A DNA stretch of 64,000 bases from an uncultured Desulfobulbaceae bacterium (GCA_947259225.1 CAMYLK010000003.1:124001-188000); one strand, 5' to 3'; shown: positions 18,301-27,005, numbered from the stretch's first letter. Numbers and translations are program-made. The notes: generated from the letters alone by a model not told the origin.

Positions 18301-19935
18301 ATGTTTTGTAATCAATGTGAACAGACTGCCAAGGATGGCGGATGCACCAAAATAGGAGTATGCGGAAAAAACGAAGAGGTTTCAAACCTCCAGGACCTGT
18401 TGATTCATTCTGTCCAGGGTCTCGCTCTTTATGCTGCCGAGGGCCGGAAACAGGGAATCGTTGACGAGGCAGCAGATCTCTTCACCCTGGAGGCTGTCTT
18501 TTCCACCCTGACCAATGTTGATTTTGACCCGACTCGTTTTCAGGAACTGATTAACCGGGCTGTTCAACTGCGTAATGAAATGAAGGATAAAGTAGCGGCT
18601 GCCGGTGGTAAGACCGACTTTACAGAAGCTGCCTCAACCTTTACCCCATCTGACACGATAGAAGGGTTGGATGCCCAGGGCGCGGCACTGAATTTTATCC
18701 AGTCGCTGGACGAAGACGAAAACATTCGCTCCCTCAAGCAGACCCTGTTGTACGGACTTAAGGGAATTGCCGCCTATGCAGATCATGCCTGGATTCTCGG
18801 CCAGAAGGATGATGCAATTGCCGGTTTTGTCTACGAAGCGCTTGTTGCCCTGATGGCCAGAGGACTCTCTGTTGATGACTGCGTAGCTGTCGCTCTCAAG
18901 GCAGGAGAAATAAACCTGCGGACCATGGAAATTCTTGATGCCGGCAATACCGGAACGTACGGCCACCCACAGCCGACATCCGTACCGCTTGGAGCCAGAA
19001 AGGGGAAATGCATCCTGATCACCGGTCATGATCTCAAAGATCTGCAGTTGCTCCTTGAACAGACTGAAGGGAAAGGTATCAATATCTACACACACGGCGA
19101 AATGCTGCCGGCTCACGCGTATCCTGAACTGAAAAAATATAGTCATTTTTATGGCCACTTCGGAACCGCATGGCAGAACCAGCACAAGGAATTCCCGAAT
19201 TTCCCGGGACCGGTTCTCTTTACAACCAACTGTATCCAGAAGCCCAAGGATTCGTATAAAGACCGTATCTTTACCGACGGTCTGGTCGGCTGGCCGGGCT
19301 GTACACATATAACGGGCAAAGATTATACAGCGGTTATTGAAAAGGCCCTGGCAATGGAAGGTTTTCCTGAGGATACCGACAGGGGATCAGTTATGGTCGG
19401 TTTCGGCAGAAACACGGTTCTTGGAGTTGCCGACAAGGTAATAGAAGGGGTGAAATCCAAGGCTATTCGCCACTTCTTCCTGGTAGGTGGTTGTGACGGC
19501 GCAAAGCCGGGACGGGACTATTATACTAAATTCGTTGAGCAGGTTCCCGCGGACTGCATGGTCCTGACCCTTGCCTGCGGTAAATTCCGGTTCTTTGACA
19601 AAGACCTGGGAGACATTGGCGGCATTCCAAGACTTCTTGATGTGGGACAGTGCAATGACGCCTACTCTGCTATCAAGATTGCCGTGGCCCTGGCGGATGC
19701 GTTTGATTGCGGGGTGAACGATCTGCCGCTGTCCATGATACTTTCCTGGTATGAACAGAAAGCAGTAGCCATCCTGCTCACCCTGCTCTATCTTGGCATC
19801 AAGGATATCCGTCTCGGACCATCCCTGCCGGCATTTATCACTCCCGGTGTTCTGCAGGTACTGGTTGATAACTTTGCAATTAAACCGGTTGCCGAAACAC
19901 CTGAGGAGGACATGGCAACAATCCTCGCAGCATAA
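18301..19935 (+). CDS. hcp: hydroxylamine reductase / hybrid cluster protein
   Basis: This 544-residue Hcp carries the class I cysteine pattern C3-x2-C6-x8-C15-x5-C21 for its [4Fe-4S] cluster, the same spacing as Desulfovibrio Hcp. The hybrid-cluster ligands appear in GHDLKDL, THGEMLPAH, TTNCIQKP and GWPGCTHI, and in VGGCDGAKPGRDYY and LACGKFRF. The protein reduces NO or hydroxylamine and protects against nitrosative stress. A good GGGAG ribosome site precedes ATG 18301. It is followed by the siroheme protein, HD protein and ferredoxin genes in the same direction. Confidence 0.97.
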   Translation: MFCNQCEQTAKDGGCTKIGVCGKNEEVSNLQDLLIHSVQGLALYAAEGRKQGIVDEAADLFTLEAVFSTLTNVDFDPTRFQELINRAVQLRNEMKDKVAAAGGKTDFTEAASTFTPSDTIEGLDAQGAALNFIQSLDEDENIRSLKQTLLYGLKGIAAYADHAWILGQKDDAIAGFVYEALVALMARGLSVDDCVAVALKAGEINLRTMEILDAGNTGTYGHPQPTSVPLGARKGKCILITGHDLKDLQLLLEQTEGKGINIYTHGEMLPAHAYPELKKYSHFYGHFGTAWQNQHKEFPNFPGPVLFTTNCIQKPKDSYKDRIFTDGLVGWPGCTHITGKDYTAVIEKALAMEGFPEDTDRGSVMVGFGRNTVLGVADKVIEGVKSKAIRHFFLVGGCDGAKPGRDYYTKFVEQVPADCMVLTLACGKFRFFDKDLGDIGGIPRLLDVGQCNDAYSAIKIAVALADAFDCGVNDLPLSMILSWYEQKAVAILLTLLYLGIKDIRLGPSLPAFITPGVLQVLVDNFAIKPVAETPEEDMATILAA

Positions 19936-20022
19936 TAACTTTACCTTCTGGTGGTGGCCGGCTCTTTTGGCCGGCTGCCACTCACCCCTTTCGGGAAAAA
20001 ACAAAACCAGCATGGCGTAACT

Positions 20023-20667
20023 ATGACCCTAAAAAAAAACCTTCATCACAAAACATATGCCATAATGCCGGGAATGAAAATGGGAATGCTGACTCCTGAC
20101 GACATGGAAAATATAGCCGCCATATGCCGCAAGTATGATGTGCCTGTGGCCAAGGTAACCGGTGCGCAGCGGTTGGCTTTCCTTGGAATGCCAACGGAAC
20201 AGCTCGAGGCGCTGAGAAAAGAATTGAATATTCCGGACAAGCTTCCACACACCCGTAACCGGGTACATTATGTTCAGGCCTGTCCCGGCAGCGAATGGTG
20301 CAAGTACGGAACAGGCAATTCTCTGGCTTTGGGTGGTGAGATTGAAAAACTGGAACTTGATGGCCCACTGCCTTATAAAGTCAAAGTTGGTGTATCCGGC
20401 TGCCGCATGTGCTGTTGTGAATCCTGGATAAGGGACGTAGGGCTTATCTCACAAAACAAAGGCTGGAAATTGATTTTTGGCGGTAATGGAGCTGGCAGAC
20501 CGAGGATTGGTGATGTTGTCGCTGAAGATCTTAATGATGAGGATGCAGTGGCGCTGGTTGAAAAATGTCTTAACTTTTATATCAGGAATGCAAAGTTTAA
20601 AACCCGAAGTGCCCGTTTCATGGAAAGGTTTGGAATCGACGAACTGAAAAAAGGGTTGTTTGGCTAA
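20023..20667 (+). CDS. small assimilatory-type siroheme sulfite/nitrite reductase-like protein
   Basis: This 214-residue protein has a single ferredoxin-like half-domain and one sirohaem/[4Fe-4S] domain, the plan of the 24-27 kDa assimilatory-type sulfite reductase of Desulfovibrio vulgaris. Cluster ligands are in ACPGSEWCKYG (C-x5-C) and GVSGCRMCCCESW. It could reduce sulfite or nitrite by six electrons. Its position after hcp suggests a role in handling N or S oxides during nitrosative stress. The start at 20023 gives a length close to the known 218; an upstream in-frame start is possible, and no strong ribosome site is seen. Confidence 0.86.
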   Translation: MTLKKNLHHKTYAIMPGMKMGMLTPDDMENIAAICRKYDVPVAKVTGAQRLAFLGMPTEQLEALRKELNIPDKLPHTRNRVHYVQACPGSEWCKYGTGNSLALGGEIEKLELDGPLPYKVKVGVSGCRMCCCESWIRDVGLISQNKGWKLIFGGNGAGRPRIGDVVAEDLNDEDAVALVEKCLNFYIRNAKFKTRSARFMERFGIDELKKGLFG

Positions 20668-20700
20668 TATTCTTTAATACGCAACACATAGAGGAACACC

Positions 20701-21438
20701 ATGCAATGCCCAGGACAGGACAGCCGCTACTGGATCGGTGAAGATGTATTTGAAGCCAAATGTCCCAAATGCGGCCACAGTGTTGAATTTTTTAAGGACG
20801 ACAGCCAGCAGAAATGCAGAAAGTGCGGCCACCGTATGCTCAATCCCAAGATTGATTTTGGCTGCGCCTCCTATTGCCCCTATGCCGATCAATGCCTCGG
20901 TTCAATGCCTCCGGAACTCCTTGCAAAGAGAGGAGACCTGTTCAAAGACAAACTGGCCATTGCCATGCGCAAATACTTTGGACAGGATAACCGAAGGATT
21001 AAGCATGCTGAAAATGTCGCTCAATATGCCGAGGAGATAGCAAAGATGGAGAAGGGCAACATGGCGGTTATCATGGCTGCTGCATATCTGCATGATATCG
21101 GTATCAAGGAGGCGGAGCGAAAATTTCAGTCTTCTGCTGTCAAGTACCAGCATTCTGAAGGACCACCGGTAGCCCGTGAACTGTTGACCACTTTGAAAGC
21201 CGACGCAGAGCTCATCGATGAGGTATGCGATATTATCGGTCACCATCATTCGCCGGGAGATGGGGAAACAGTTAATTTCAAAGTTCTCTACGATGCCGAC
21301 CTCATAGTCAATCTTGATGAAAGTTACAGGGAAAGTCCACCAACAGGAGAAAAACTAGAAACAGTGCTCAATAAATCTTTTCTTACTGATTCAGGGCGCA
21401 GGTTGGCTAAAAAGAACCTGATGAAGCTGGTTCAATAG
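20701..21438 (+). CDS. HD-domain phosphohydrolase with N-terminal zinc ribbon
   Basis: This 245-residue protein has CPKCGHS and CRKCGHR (residues about 21-43), a four-Cys zinc ribbon, then ASYCPYADQC. The HD domain covers about residues 95-235: H-A-E-N, AAYLHDIGIKEAE with the HD pair, HHHS and DADLIVNLDES. The HD fold hydrolyses phosphoesters such as nucleotides; the substrate is unknown. A GAGGA site precedes the ATG. It lies in the hcp block and probably shares its transcript, and genes of this type commonly accompany hcp in sulfate reducers. Confidence 0.85.
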   Translation: MQCPGQDSRYWIGEDVFEAKCPKCGHSVEFFKDDSQQKCRKCGHRMLNPKIDFGCASYCPYADQCLGSMPPELLAKRGDLFKDKLAIAMRKYFGQDNRRIKHAENVAQYAEEIAKMEKGNMAVIMAAAYLHDIGIKEAERKFQSSAVKYQHSEGPPVARELLTTLKADAELIDEVCDIIGHHHSPGDGETVNFKVLYDADLIVNLDESYRESPPTGEKLETVLNKSFLTDSGRRLAKKNLMKLVQ

Positions 21439-21454
21439 AAAACAGGAAAATAAC

Positions 21455-22183
21455 ATGAAGACTATTAGGAAAATTATAGAAATTGATGACGAACTGTGCA
21501 CGGGTTGCGGCGATTGTGTGCCGGACTGCGCAGAAGGGTCCCTGGCCATCGTGGACGGCAAGGCCCGTCTGGTCGCGGACAAGCTTTGCGACGGTCTCGG
21601 TGCCTGTCTTAAATCATGCCCTACCGGGGCACTTACAATCATTGAGCGTGAAGCGGACGAGTTCGATGAAGAAGCTGTAGAGGTTTTTCTTGCTGATAAA
21701 AAGAATAAAGAGAATGTCCCTGTTGGCGGGTGCCCGTCCGCTCAGCTTCAATCGCTTCAGGCATCACCCTGTCAGGCGGCAAATGTTCCTGGAGCACAGA
21801 CGGATTCAGCTCTCTCACACTGGCCGGTACAGATCAGGCTCATCCCTGCTGCCGCTCAATTCCTTGAAGGGAGTGATCTTCTCGTGGCAGCTGACTGCAC
21901 GGCCGTTTCCTACGCTGAAATGCATCGTGATTTCATCAAGGGGCGAACCGTTATGATGGGCTGCCCGAAATTTGACGATGCCCAAATGTATGTGGACCGT
22001 TTCACGGAAATCTTTCAGGAGAGAAAACTCCATTCATTGACTGTTCTGATTATGGAAGTACCCTGCTGTTCAGCCATGCTGCAGATCATTAAGAAAGCCA
22101 GGGATGATGCCGGGTCAAACGTACCGGTCCGCCAGGTTGTTATCTCGACTCAGGGAAACATTATAAACGACCAGGCCTGGTGA
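21455..22183 (+). CDS. ferredoxin-domain Fe-S protein of the hcp block
   Basis: This is a 242-residue protein. The N-terminal 60 residues form a 2[4Fe-4S] ferredoxin: CTGCGDCVPDC and the second set CDGLGACLKSCPTG. A variable Pro/Gln/Ala linker with three Cys follows (about 85-125), then a domain of about 115 residues with VAADCTAVSYAEMHRDFI, GCPKFDD and EVPCCSAML that is found with such ferredoxins but has no set function. I infer electron delivery to Hcp or to the siroheme protein. The downstream gap to the next gene is short and the next gene is on the other strand. Confidence 0.85.
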   Translation: MKTIRKIIEIDDELCTGCGDCVPDCAEGSLAIVDGKARLVADKLCDGLGACLKSCPTGALTIIEREADEFDEEAVEVFLADKKNKENVPVGGCPSAQLQSLQASPCQAANVPGAQTDSALSHWPVQIRLIPAAAQFLEGSDLLVAADCTAVSYAEMHRDFIKGRTVMMGCPKFDDAQMYVDRFTEIFQERKLHSLTVLIMEVPCCSAMLQIIKKARDDAGSNVPVRQVVISTQGNIINDQAW

Positions 22184-22210
22184 TCCTTACTCCTTGTTTA
22201 TCTTCTGTTA

Positions 22211-22420
22211 TCAAGGCCGCCTTTTCCTGCGGTGCCGATACCAGAGGCCAAATCCTATGAACAGTACTCCCAGCCCTACGATAACATAGCGGGCAACCGC
22301 TACGTCCACAGCTATCATGGCCTTGAAAACCAACAGGCAACCAACCAGGATGAGAAGCCAGTCGGTCAGGACACTCAGAAGCCGATTCACCCGGGAAAAT
22401 ATGTTTTTGAATTGACTCAT
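22211..22420 (-). CDS. small membrane protein, unknown
   Basis: This is a 69-residue protein with two predicted membrane helices (about residues 15-35 and 42-60) and a strongly basic C-terminus (YRHRRKRRP), which should lie in the cytoplasm. I do not recognise a family. It is convergent with the ferredoxin gene, 28 bp apart. No strong ribosome site was confirmed, so it could also be non-coding. Confidence 0.5.
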   Translation of the reverse strand: MSQFKNIFSRVNRLLSVLTDWLLILVGCLLVFKAMIAVDVAVARYVIVGLGVLFIGFGLWYRHRRKRRP

Positions 22421-22612
22421 TTCCTGAACACAGCCTATATCATGAAATTCTTTTTGTTCGTGCTGACGACAGCAACATGATACATTTCAATGAAAAATTT
22501 CCTCCTGCTTCAAATTAACTAAGTGTGGCATAAAACTCTATTTTTGACACTGGATTTCTTCCGGGTCAGTATGGTACAATATGGCTAACCAAATAATTAA
22601 AGAGGTATTTTC

Positions 22613-22780
22613 ATGAGCCAGAAAAAAGAAACCTGCCAGGTCTGCGATAAAAAAACAGAATCTTTAAAAAACTGCAAAAGCTGCGGCCGCGATTATTGTC
22701 CAAAATGCCAGAGTCCATCAACCAACCAGAACTTTTGTAAAGACTGCGTCAGCATGGAAGGAGTCATCTCTAAGGGATGA
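22613..22780 (+). CDS. 55-residue zinc-finger peptide
   Basis: This short gene encodes 55 residues with eight cysteines in pairs: CQVC, CKSCG, CPKC and CKDC. The spacing suggests two zinc sites in a ribbon or treble-clef-like fold. A GAGG ribosome site lies 8 bases before ATG 22613, which supports translation. It is short enough to be missed by length filters. The stop is 7 bp from the end of the convergent MFS gene. Function is unknown; a DNA, RNA or protein contact is possible. Confidence 0.7.
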   Translation: MSQKKETCQVCDKKTESLKNCKSCGRDYCPKCQSPSTNQNFCKDCVSMEGVISKG

Positions 22781-22786
22781 TCTTTT

Positions 22787-24169
22787 TTACCCGCTTTCCC
22801 TGTGAATATTTGATTTGCGCATATACCATCCGGAAAATACTACAAGCACGACAAGAATGCTGAACGTATACCAGGGGAACCAGGCAATGGATTCCTGAAA
22901 AGCTTGATTTTCTGCCAATTGTTCAGGTATTCCGGCATGGACCATATGCTGTTTCTCCCTCAAATACTTCATGAGCCCGGCATAGAAGAGCCCTATCATG
23001 CCATAGGCCAGGTTAAAACTGAGACCTTTAAAACTCAAGACGGTAGCCCTCTTTTCAGAACTGGTTATCCGGTTGAGATAATGACTTGTAAAAAAAGAAG
23101 TCAACATCATTCCAACAAAAACCAGGACCAACGGCACCAGGCCATAATAAGGGACAAAACTGGCTAACCCCCATAAACCTGCCATGGTAATCAGTATCAA
23201 AATCATCAGGTTTTGAACAGGTGTATATCTTCCGGTCATGGAACGGGCAACTTTGGGAACTATGATCCCCAGCATCCCTATACCGGACCCGATAAGACCA
23301 AAACTCGCTTCCGGATAATTGATAAGCCTTAGATATTGGCTATTCATGGTCACTATCATCCGCAGGGTGTGATCACACGTCATACCAAAAAGAATAACCA
23401 CAAGCGCAAAAGGTGTTATGAGTATCCAGTGTCCTACCTGCCAGGTCAGCTTCCATGCCTTACTTATTATTTCAAGAAGAGAAGAATCCCGGGAATGTTT
23501 CGGGCCGCCAACCTGAGGATCTTTCATAGACAGGGTTGTAATCATGGCAAGCAAACCCAGAACTAATGTCAGGTATAACGGATAGCGCATACTCTCCTGC
23601 TGAGTTACCGTAGCACTTGAACCCAACCAGAGCAAAATCTGGTTTACCGTATCAGGATCATAGACCAGGGCTCCCAAAGTCATGGTAATAACAAAACCGG
23701 CTGACTGCATCCGCATCTGGATATCGAGAACCCGGGGCCAGTCGTCAGCGCGACCCTTTTCAACCAGGGTATCGTACGCGAGTGCTTCATCAGCCCCACT
23801 TGCCATAGCCTCTGCCAGTCCACTCAGGACACGGTTGCACAAAAATACCCAGAAAACAAGCTCCATGTTTCCCAGGGGAACAAAACTGATCATCATCAAC
23901 TCAACTATCATCAGCAGTGATGTGGCAACCAGCAGATGTTTCCTGCCTACTATGTCCGCAAGAGCCCCGGAGGGTACTTCCGCCAGAACGATGGTAACAG
24001 CCCACACGGTATTGAGCAGGGCAAACTGTTCAATTGACAAGCCAAAATCGAGAAAGAGAATTGTAAAAACAGGGTAATAGAACCGGGCGTTAAAAAAAAT
24101 GCGCAGTGCAATAAACAGCCTGATGTTACGAAAGGTAAACGGGGATGGCGAGGAGGGGGGCATGTTCAC
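22787..24169 (-). CDS. MFS transporter
   Basis: This 460-residue protein has 12 predicted membrane helices in two halves. The MFS loop motif between helices 2 and 3 reads GALADIVGRKHLL, near residue 65. The N-terminal tail is short and rich in Pro/Ser. The substrate is not known; drug and metabolite exporters of this size are common. Translation probably starts at GTG 24169, seven bases after AGAGGA; an ATG two codons later is the other choice. A perfect hairpin and 57 bp separate it from leuA upstream, and it may be read from the leuA promoter. Confidence 0.85.
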   Translation of the reverse strand: MNMPPSSPSPFTFRNIRLFIALRIFFNARFYYPVFTILFLDFGLSIEQFALLNTVWAVTIVLAEVPSGALADIVGRKHLLVATSLLMIVELMMISFVPLGNMELVFWVFLCNRVLSGLAEAMASGADEALAYDTLVEKGRADDWPRVLDIQMRMQSAGFVITMTLGALVYDPDTVNQILLWLGSSATVTQQESMRYPLYLTLVLGLLAMITTLSMKDPQVGGPKHSRDSSLLEIISKAWKLTWQVGHWILITPFALVVILFGMTCDHTLRMIVTMNSQYLRLINYPEASFGLIGSGIGMLGIIVPKVARSMTGRYTPVQNLMILILITMAGLWGLASFVPYYGLVPLVLVFVGMMLTSFFTSHYLNRITSSEKRATVLSFKGLSFNLAYGMIGLFYAGLMKYLREKQHMVHAGIPEQLAENQAFQESIAWFPWYTFSILVVLVVFSGWYMRKSNIHRESG

Positions 24170-24180
24170 TCAATGTTCCT

Positions 24181-24210
24181 CTGAAACAGGAGGTTATTCT
24201 CCTGTTTCAG
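24181..24210 (-). other. 12-bp perfect hairpin between leuA and the MFS gene
   Basis: CTGAAACAGGAG and CTCCTGTTTCAG form a perfect 12-bp stem with a 6-base loop, 16 bp after the leuA stop. There is no U-tract after it on the minus strand, so it may attenuate, protect or partly terminate the message. Its far arm abuts the AGAGGA ribosome site of the MFS gene. Confidence 0.7.
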
Positions 24211-24226
24211 GGATATACCATTTAAC

Positions 24227-25927
24227 TCAACCATTCTGTCTGGCAGAACAGGCCCGGTTCATTGCACTGAGCAGAGCCTTGATTGAGGCCACGATGATGT
24301 CGGTGTCAACTCCTGCACCCCAGAACTCTTTTTCATCAGAGTCCGTAATCATGATGTAACTCACCGCCTTGGATGATGATCCTTTGGTCAGGGCATGCTC
24401 ATGATAGGCCTGCAGGGTAAATGTCAGGCCGAGCCCCTGTCGCAAGGCCTCGCAAAATGCATCCAGTGGGCCGTTACCTGCAGCCTGGAGCGTCTCCTCT
24501 TTGCCATGTACCGCAATAACTGTTTCCACCTCTGCTGTCGAGAGATCCTCCTTTTCGTCAATATGACGTTTGACGACATTAAACCTCTTCAATTTATAGC
24601 ATGGTTCCGTAATAAGGTACTCTTTTTCAAAGGTATGATAAACAGCATCAGACATCAATTCGCCGCCTTGCTCGTCTAACACTTGCTGGATGATAGCTCC
24701 GAACTCGGGATGCATTTCCTTGGGAAGTTTGAAACCGAACTCCCTGTCCATGATATAGGCGATGCCACCCTTGCCAGACTGGCTGTTTATCCGGATGATT
24801 GATTCATACGTACGGCCCACATCCTCGGGGTCAATCGGCAGATAAGGGACAGCCCATACCTTTTCCTCATCCTTTTCTTTCTCACATGAAGCCATCCCCT
24901 TATTAATCGCGTCCTGGTGCGAACCTGAAAAAGCTGTATATACCAGTTCACCGGCGTATGGATGACGGGGATGCACAGGAAGCCTTGTACAGCTTTCATA
25001 AACATCAATCACCCTGTTGATATCAGAAAAATCGAGTCCCGGGTCAACTCCCTGGGTGAACATGTTTAAGGCCAGGGTAACAATGTCAACATTTCCTGTC
25101 CGTTCGCCATTGCCAAAGAGCGTTCCCTCCACTCTGTCAGCCCCGGCCATAAGTGCAAGTTCCGTAGCTGCCACAGCAGAGCCGCGGTCATTATGAGCAT
25201 GCAAACTGATAAGCGCACAATCCCTGTTTTTCATGTTCCGGATGAACCATTCTATCTGATCGGCATAAACATTGGGGGTAGACATCTCTACAGTTGCAGG
25301 CAGGTTGATAATAACAGGTTTAGAGGGCGAAGGATCCCACTCGTCCAGGACTGCCTCACAGATTTCCAAGGCAAAATCAAGTTCCGTTCCGGTAAAGCTC
25401 TCCGGGGAATATTCGTATCGTATTTCGGTCTCAGTCTTTGCGGCCTCTTCAGCTATCAACTTTGCTCCACGAACCCCGAGATCAATAATTTCCTGGCGGC
25501 TCATATGAAATACAACTTCTCTTTGCAGAGTCGATGTTGAATTATACAGATGGACAACCGCATTTTTGGCACCTTGAAAAGATTCGAAGGTTTTTTTAAT
25601 CAAGTGTTCACGGGACTGGGTCAGTGCCTGTATTACTACATCATCAGGGATGATACCCCGCTCAACCAACAAACGGGTGAAATCATATTCGGTCTGGGAT
25701 GCAGACGGAAAACCTACTTCGATCTCTTTAAAACCTACATCGACCAGCATCTGAAAAAGTTCCAGTTTTTCCTCAAGGTTCATGGGCTGAATCAGTGCCT
25801 GGTTACCGTCACGCAGATCAACACTGCACCAGGTTGGGGCTTTAGTTATAGTATTACCGGGCCAGGTCCTGTCCGGCAGTTCGATCGGTTGATATGGTCG
25901 GTACTTTTTCAATTTATCCCTGAACAT
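24227..25927 (-). CDS. leuA: 2-isopropylmalate synthase, long type
   Basis: This 566-residue enzyme condenses 2-oxoisovalerate with acetyl-CoA in the first committed step of leucine synthesis. The TIM barrel runs from SVDLRDGNQALIQP (about residues 35-50) to the metal ligands in SLHAHNDRGSAV; a C-terminal regulatory domain follows (about 435-566) with AYHEHAL and GVDTDIIVASIKALLSA. The WCSVDLRDGNQAL form matches the actinobacterial/fungal-type LeuA. The start at 25927 is favoured by the GGAG site 7 bases upstream; an ATG at 25933 is too close to it. Expression is probably attenuated by the leader upstream. Confidence 0.96.
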   Translation of the reverse strand: MFRDKLKKYRPYQPIELPDRTWPGNTITKAPTWCSVDLRDGNQALIQPMNLEEKLELFQMLVDVGFKEIEVGFPSASQTEYDFTRLLVERGIIPDDVVIQALTQSREHLIKKTFESFQGAKNAVVHLYNSTSTLQREVVFHMSRQEIIDLGVRGAKLIAEEAAKTETEIRYEYSPESFTGTELDFALEICEAVLDEWDPSPSKPVIINLPATVEMSTPNVYADQIEWFIRNMKNRDCALISLHAHNDRGSAVAATELALMAGADRVEGTLFGNGERTGNVDIVTLALNMFTQGVDPGLDFSDINRVIDVYESCTRLPVHPRHPYAGELVYTAFSGSHQDAINKGMASCEKEKDEEKVWAVPYLPIDPEDVGRTYESIIRINSQSGKGGIAYIMDREFGFKLPKEMHPEFGAIIQQVLDEQGGELMSDAVYHTFEKEYLITEPCYKLKRFNVVKRHIDEKEDLSTAEVETVIAVHGKEETLQAAGNGPLDAFCEALRQGLGLTFTLQAYHEHALTKGSSSKAVSYIMITDSDEKEFWGAGVDTDIIVASIKALLSAMNRACSARQNG

Positions 25928-25948
25928 TTTCATTCTCCAGAATCGTAT

Positions 25949-25984
25949 AAAAAAAAAGCCACGGCTCGCTAGTGAACCGTGGCT
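25949..25984 (-). terminator. attenuator terminator before leuA
   Basis: On the minus strand an 11-bp stem with one G-U pair (AGCCACGGTTC / GAGCCGTGGCT) and loop ACTAGC is followed by eight T residues, ending about 21 bases before the leuA ATG. A terminator in front of a gene it does not end indicates transcription attenuation. Upstream TTGTTC and GAACAA segments (about 26017 and 25999) can pair with each other. Confidence 0.85.
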
Positions 25985-26012
25985 ATATGGATATAGGTTG
26001 TTCCTGCTCGTC

Positions 26013-26111
26013 TCAGAACAATCTTCCCCTCTTTGCCACAGTTCTTCTGGGCAGACCGGATAGTATCAGAGAAGTCAGATTGTATACCTGAAAAGACATA
26101 ATGTATTTCAT
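26013..26111 (-). CDS. leuA leader peptide candidate
   Basis: A 32-codon open frame starts at ATG 26111, 29 bases after the -10 box, and stops 28 bases before the terminator hairpin. Its middle is rich in branched residues (NLTSLILSGLP: four Leu and one Ile in nine codons) and then basic. Ribosome stalling at these Leu codons when charged tRNA-Leu is scarce would control the hairpin downstream. The Leu codons are not four in a row as in the enteric leader. The ribosome site is weak; a second in-frame ATG lies four codons in. Confidence 0.6.
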   Translation of the reverse strand: MKYIMSFQVYNLTSLILSGLPRRTVAKRGRLF

Positions 26112-26139
26112 ACTCTTGAATTTTAGGACATTTTCTTCA

Positions 26140-26167
26140 ATAGTATTGCGCTTTACCTGTTTGTCAA
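26140..26167 (-). promoter_or_regulatory. sigma-70 promoter of the leuA leader
   Basis: On the minus strand TTGACA (26162-26167) and TACTAT (26140-26145) are separated by 16 bases, a near-consensus promoter just before the leader peptide frame. Confidence 0.7.
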
Positions 26168-26283
26168 GCTTGAAATATATAAAAAAGTATGCATGTTAAA
26201 CATGGGAAAAAGATTGACAACTTTCCTGCACACCGATAAGAGGTATTCCACTCAATGAAAATTAACCTCCCCGGATAAATTAT

Positions 26284-26517
26284 ATGGCGAAAATCAACTT
26301 ACGAGAAATGTCCATCAATCAAAGCGGTACCATTGTCGCTGTAAAGGTCGGTGGTGAACTTGGCCGCCGGATCAGAGAAATGGGACTGGTGCCGGGAACG
26401 GACATTACCATTAAACAGCGTGCTCCTCTGAACGACCCCGTAGCTCTCAGGGTAATGGGCGGCACACTTACCTTACGCAATAACGAAGCCGATCATATTG
26501 AAGTAGAAATCAAATAA
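26284..26517 (+). CDS. feoA: FeoA family protein
   Basis: This 77-residue SH3-like protein fits FeoA, the small cytosolic partner of the ferrous-iron permease FeoB. It has the family's GGELGRRIREMGLVPGTDI and the C-terminal LRVMGGTLTLRNNEADHIEV. No feoB follows, which is unusual; the nearest downstream gene is a convergent cytochrome gene. It could be a stand-alone FeoA or act with a FeoB encoded elsewhere. A TTGACA box at 26214 may be its promoter, but the -10 match is poor. Confidence 0.9.
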   Translation: MAKINLREMSINQSGTIVAVKVGGELGRRIREMGLVPGTDITIKQRAPLNDPVALRVMGGTLTLRNNEADHIEVEIK

Positions 26518-26591
26518 AGTTCCTGTCTCATCTTGGAGTTGTGTTTCGTTAAGAAACTTTTCGTCTCTCCCGACCGGGAGATCACTGCTTA

Positions 26592-27005
26592 TCAGCCGCA
26601 GGAGTCAGCATCGTAGGGATCATACGTCCAGGCTGCATTCCTGAAGAGATAATCATTAACAAACTGTAAATCCTCCTCTGAAAGGACACCCCACGACCCG
26701 TCTTTAGCACATTGTGCTCGTCGTTTTGCAAAGACCCGATTCCACCCATTTGACATTTTCGATTCTGCGTGCAGAAAAGGAGCCCCTTTATCATTGTTTC
26801 TAGAATGGCAGCTTTTGCACACCTCCTGGAACTTCTGCCCACCTCTGCCCCAGGGTTCGCTCTCCCAGTCAAGCTTTCCCTCGTTAAGAATGCGGCACAT
26901 CTGGGTTCTCTCATCCAGACGTTTAGCCGGTCTCGCCTGGATCACTGATGCCATCATTCCTGTCACAATACAAACCGTGCACAGGATGATTATATTTTTA
27001 CTCAT
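26592..27005 (-). CDS. small monohaem c-type cytochrome
   Basis: This 137-residue exported protein has a signal peptide (residues 1-24) and one haem site, CKSCH, near residue 65. SEWGR-like and FVNDYLFRNA segments suggest a class I-like cytochrome; a Met ligand (SKMSNGW) follows about 20 residues after the haem site. It should carry one electron in the periplasm. An AGAGGG site precedes ATG 27005. It is a single gene convergent with feoA. Confidence 0.82.
   Translation of the reverse strand: MSKNIIILCTVCIVTGMMASVIQARPAKRLDERTQMCRILNEGKLDWESEPWGRGGQKFQEVCKSCHSRNNDKGAPFLHAESKMSNGWNRVFAKRRAQCAKDGSWGVLSEEDLQFVNDYLFRNAAWTYDPYDADSCG

Noticed and set aside
18634-20013. Long antisense frames (224 and 208 codons) opposite hcp
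   Set aside because: They oppose a complete, motif-rich hcp gene and have no family features or ribosome sites.
24181-24210. A normal terminator for leuA
   Set aside because: The stem is perfect but no U-tract follows on the leuA strand, so it is listed as a hairpin of unknown effect.
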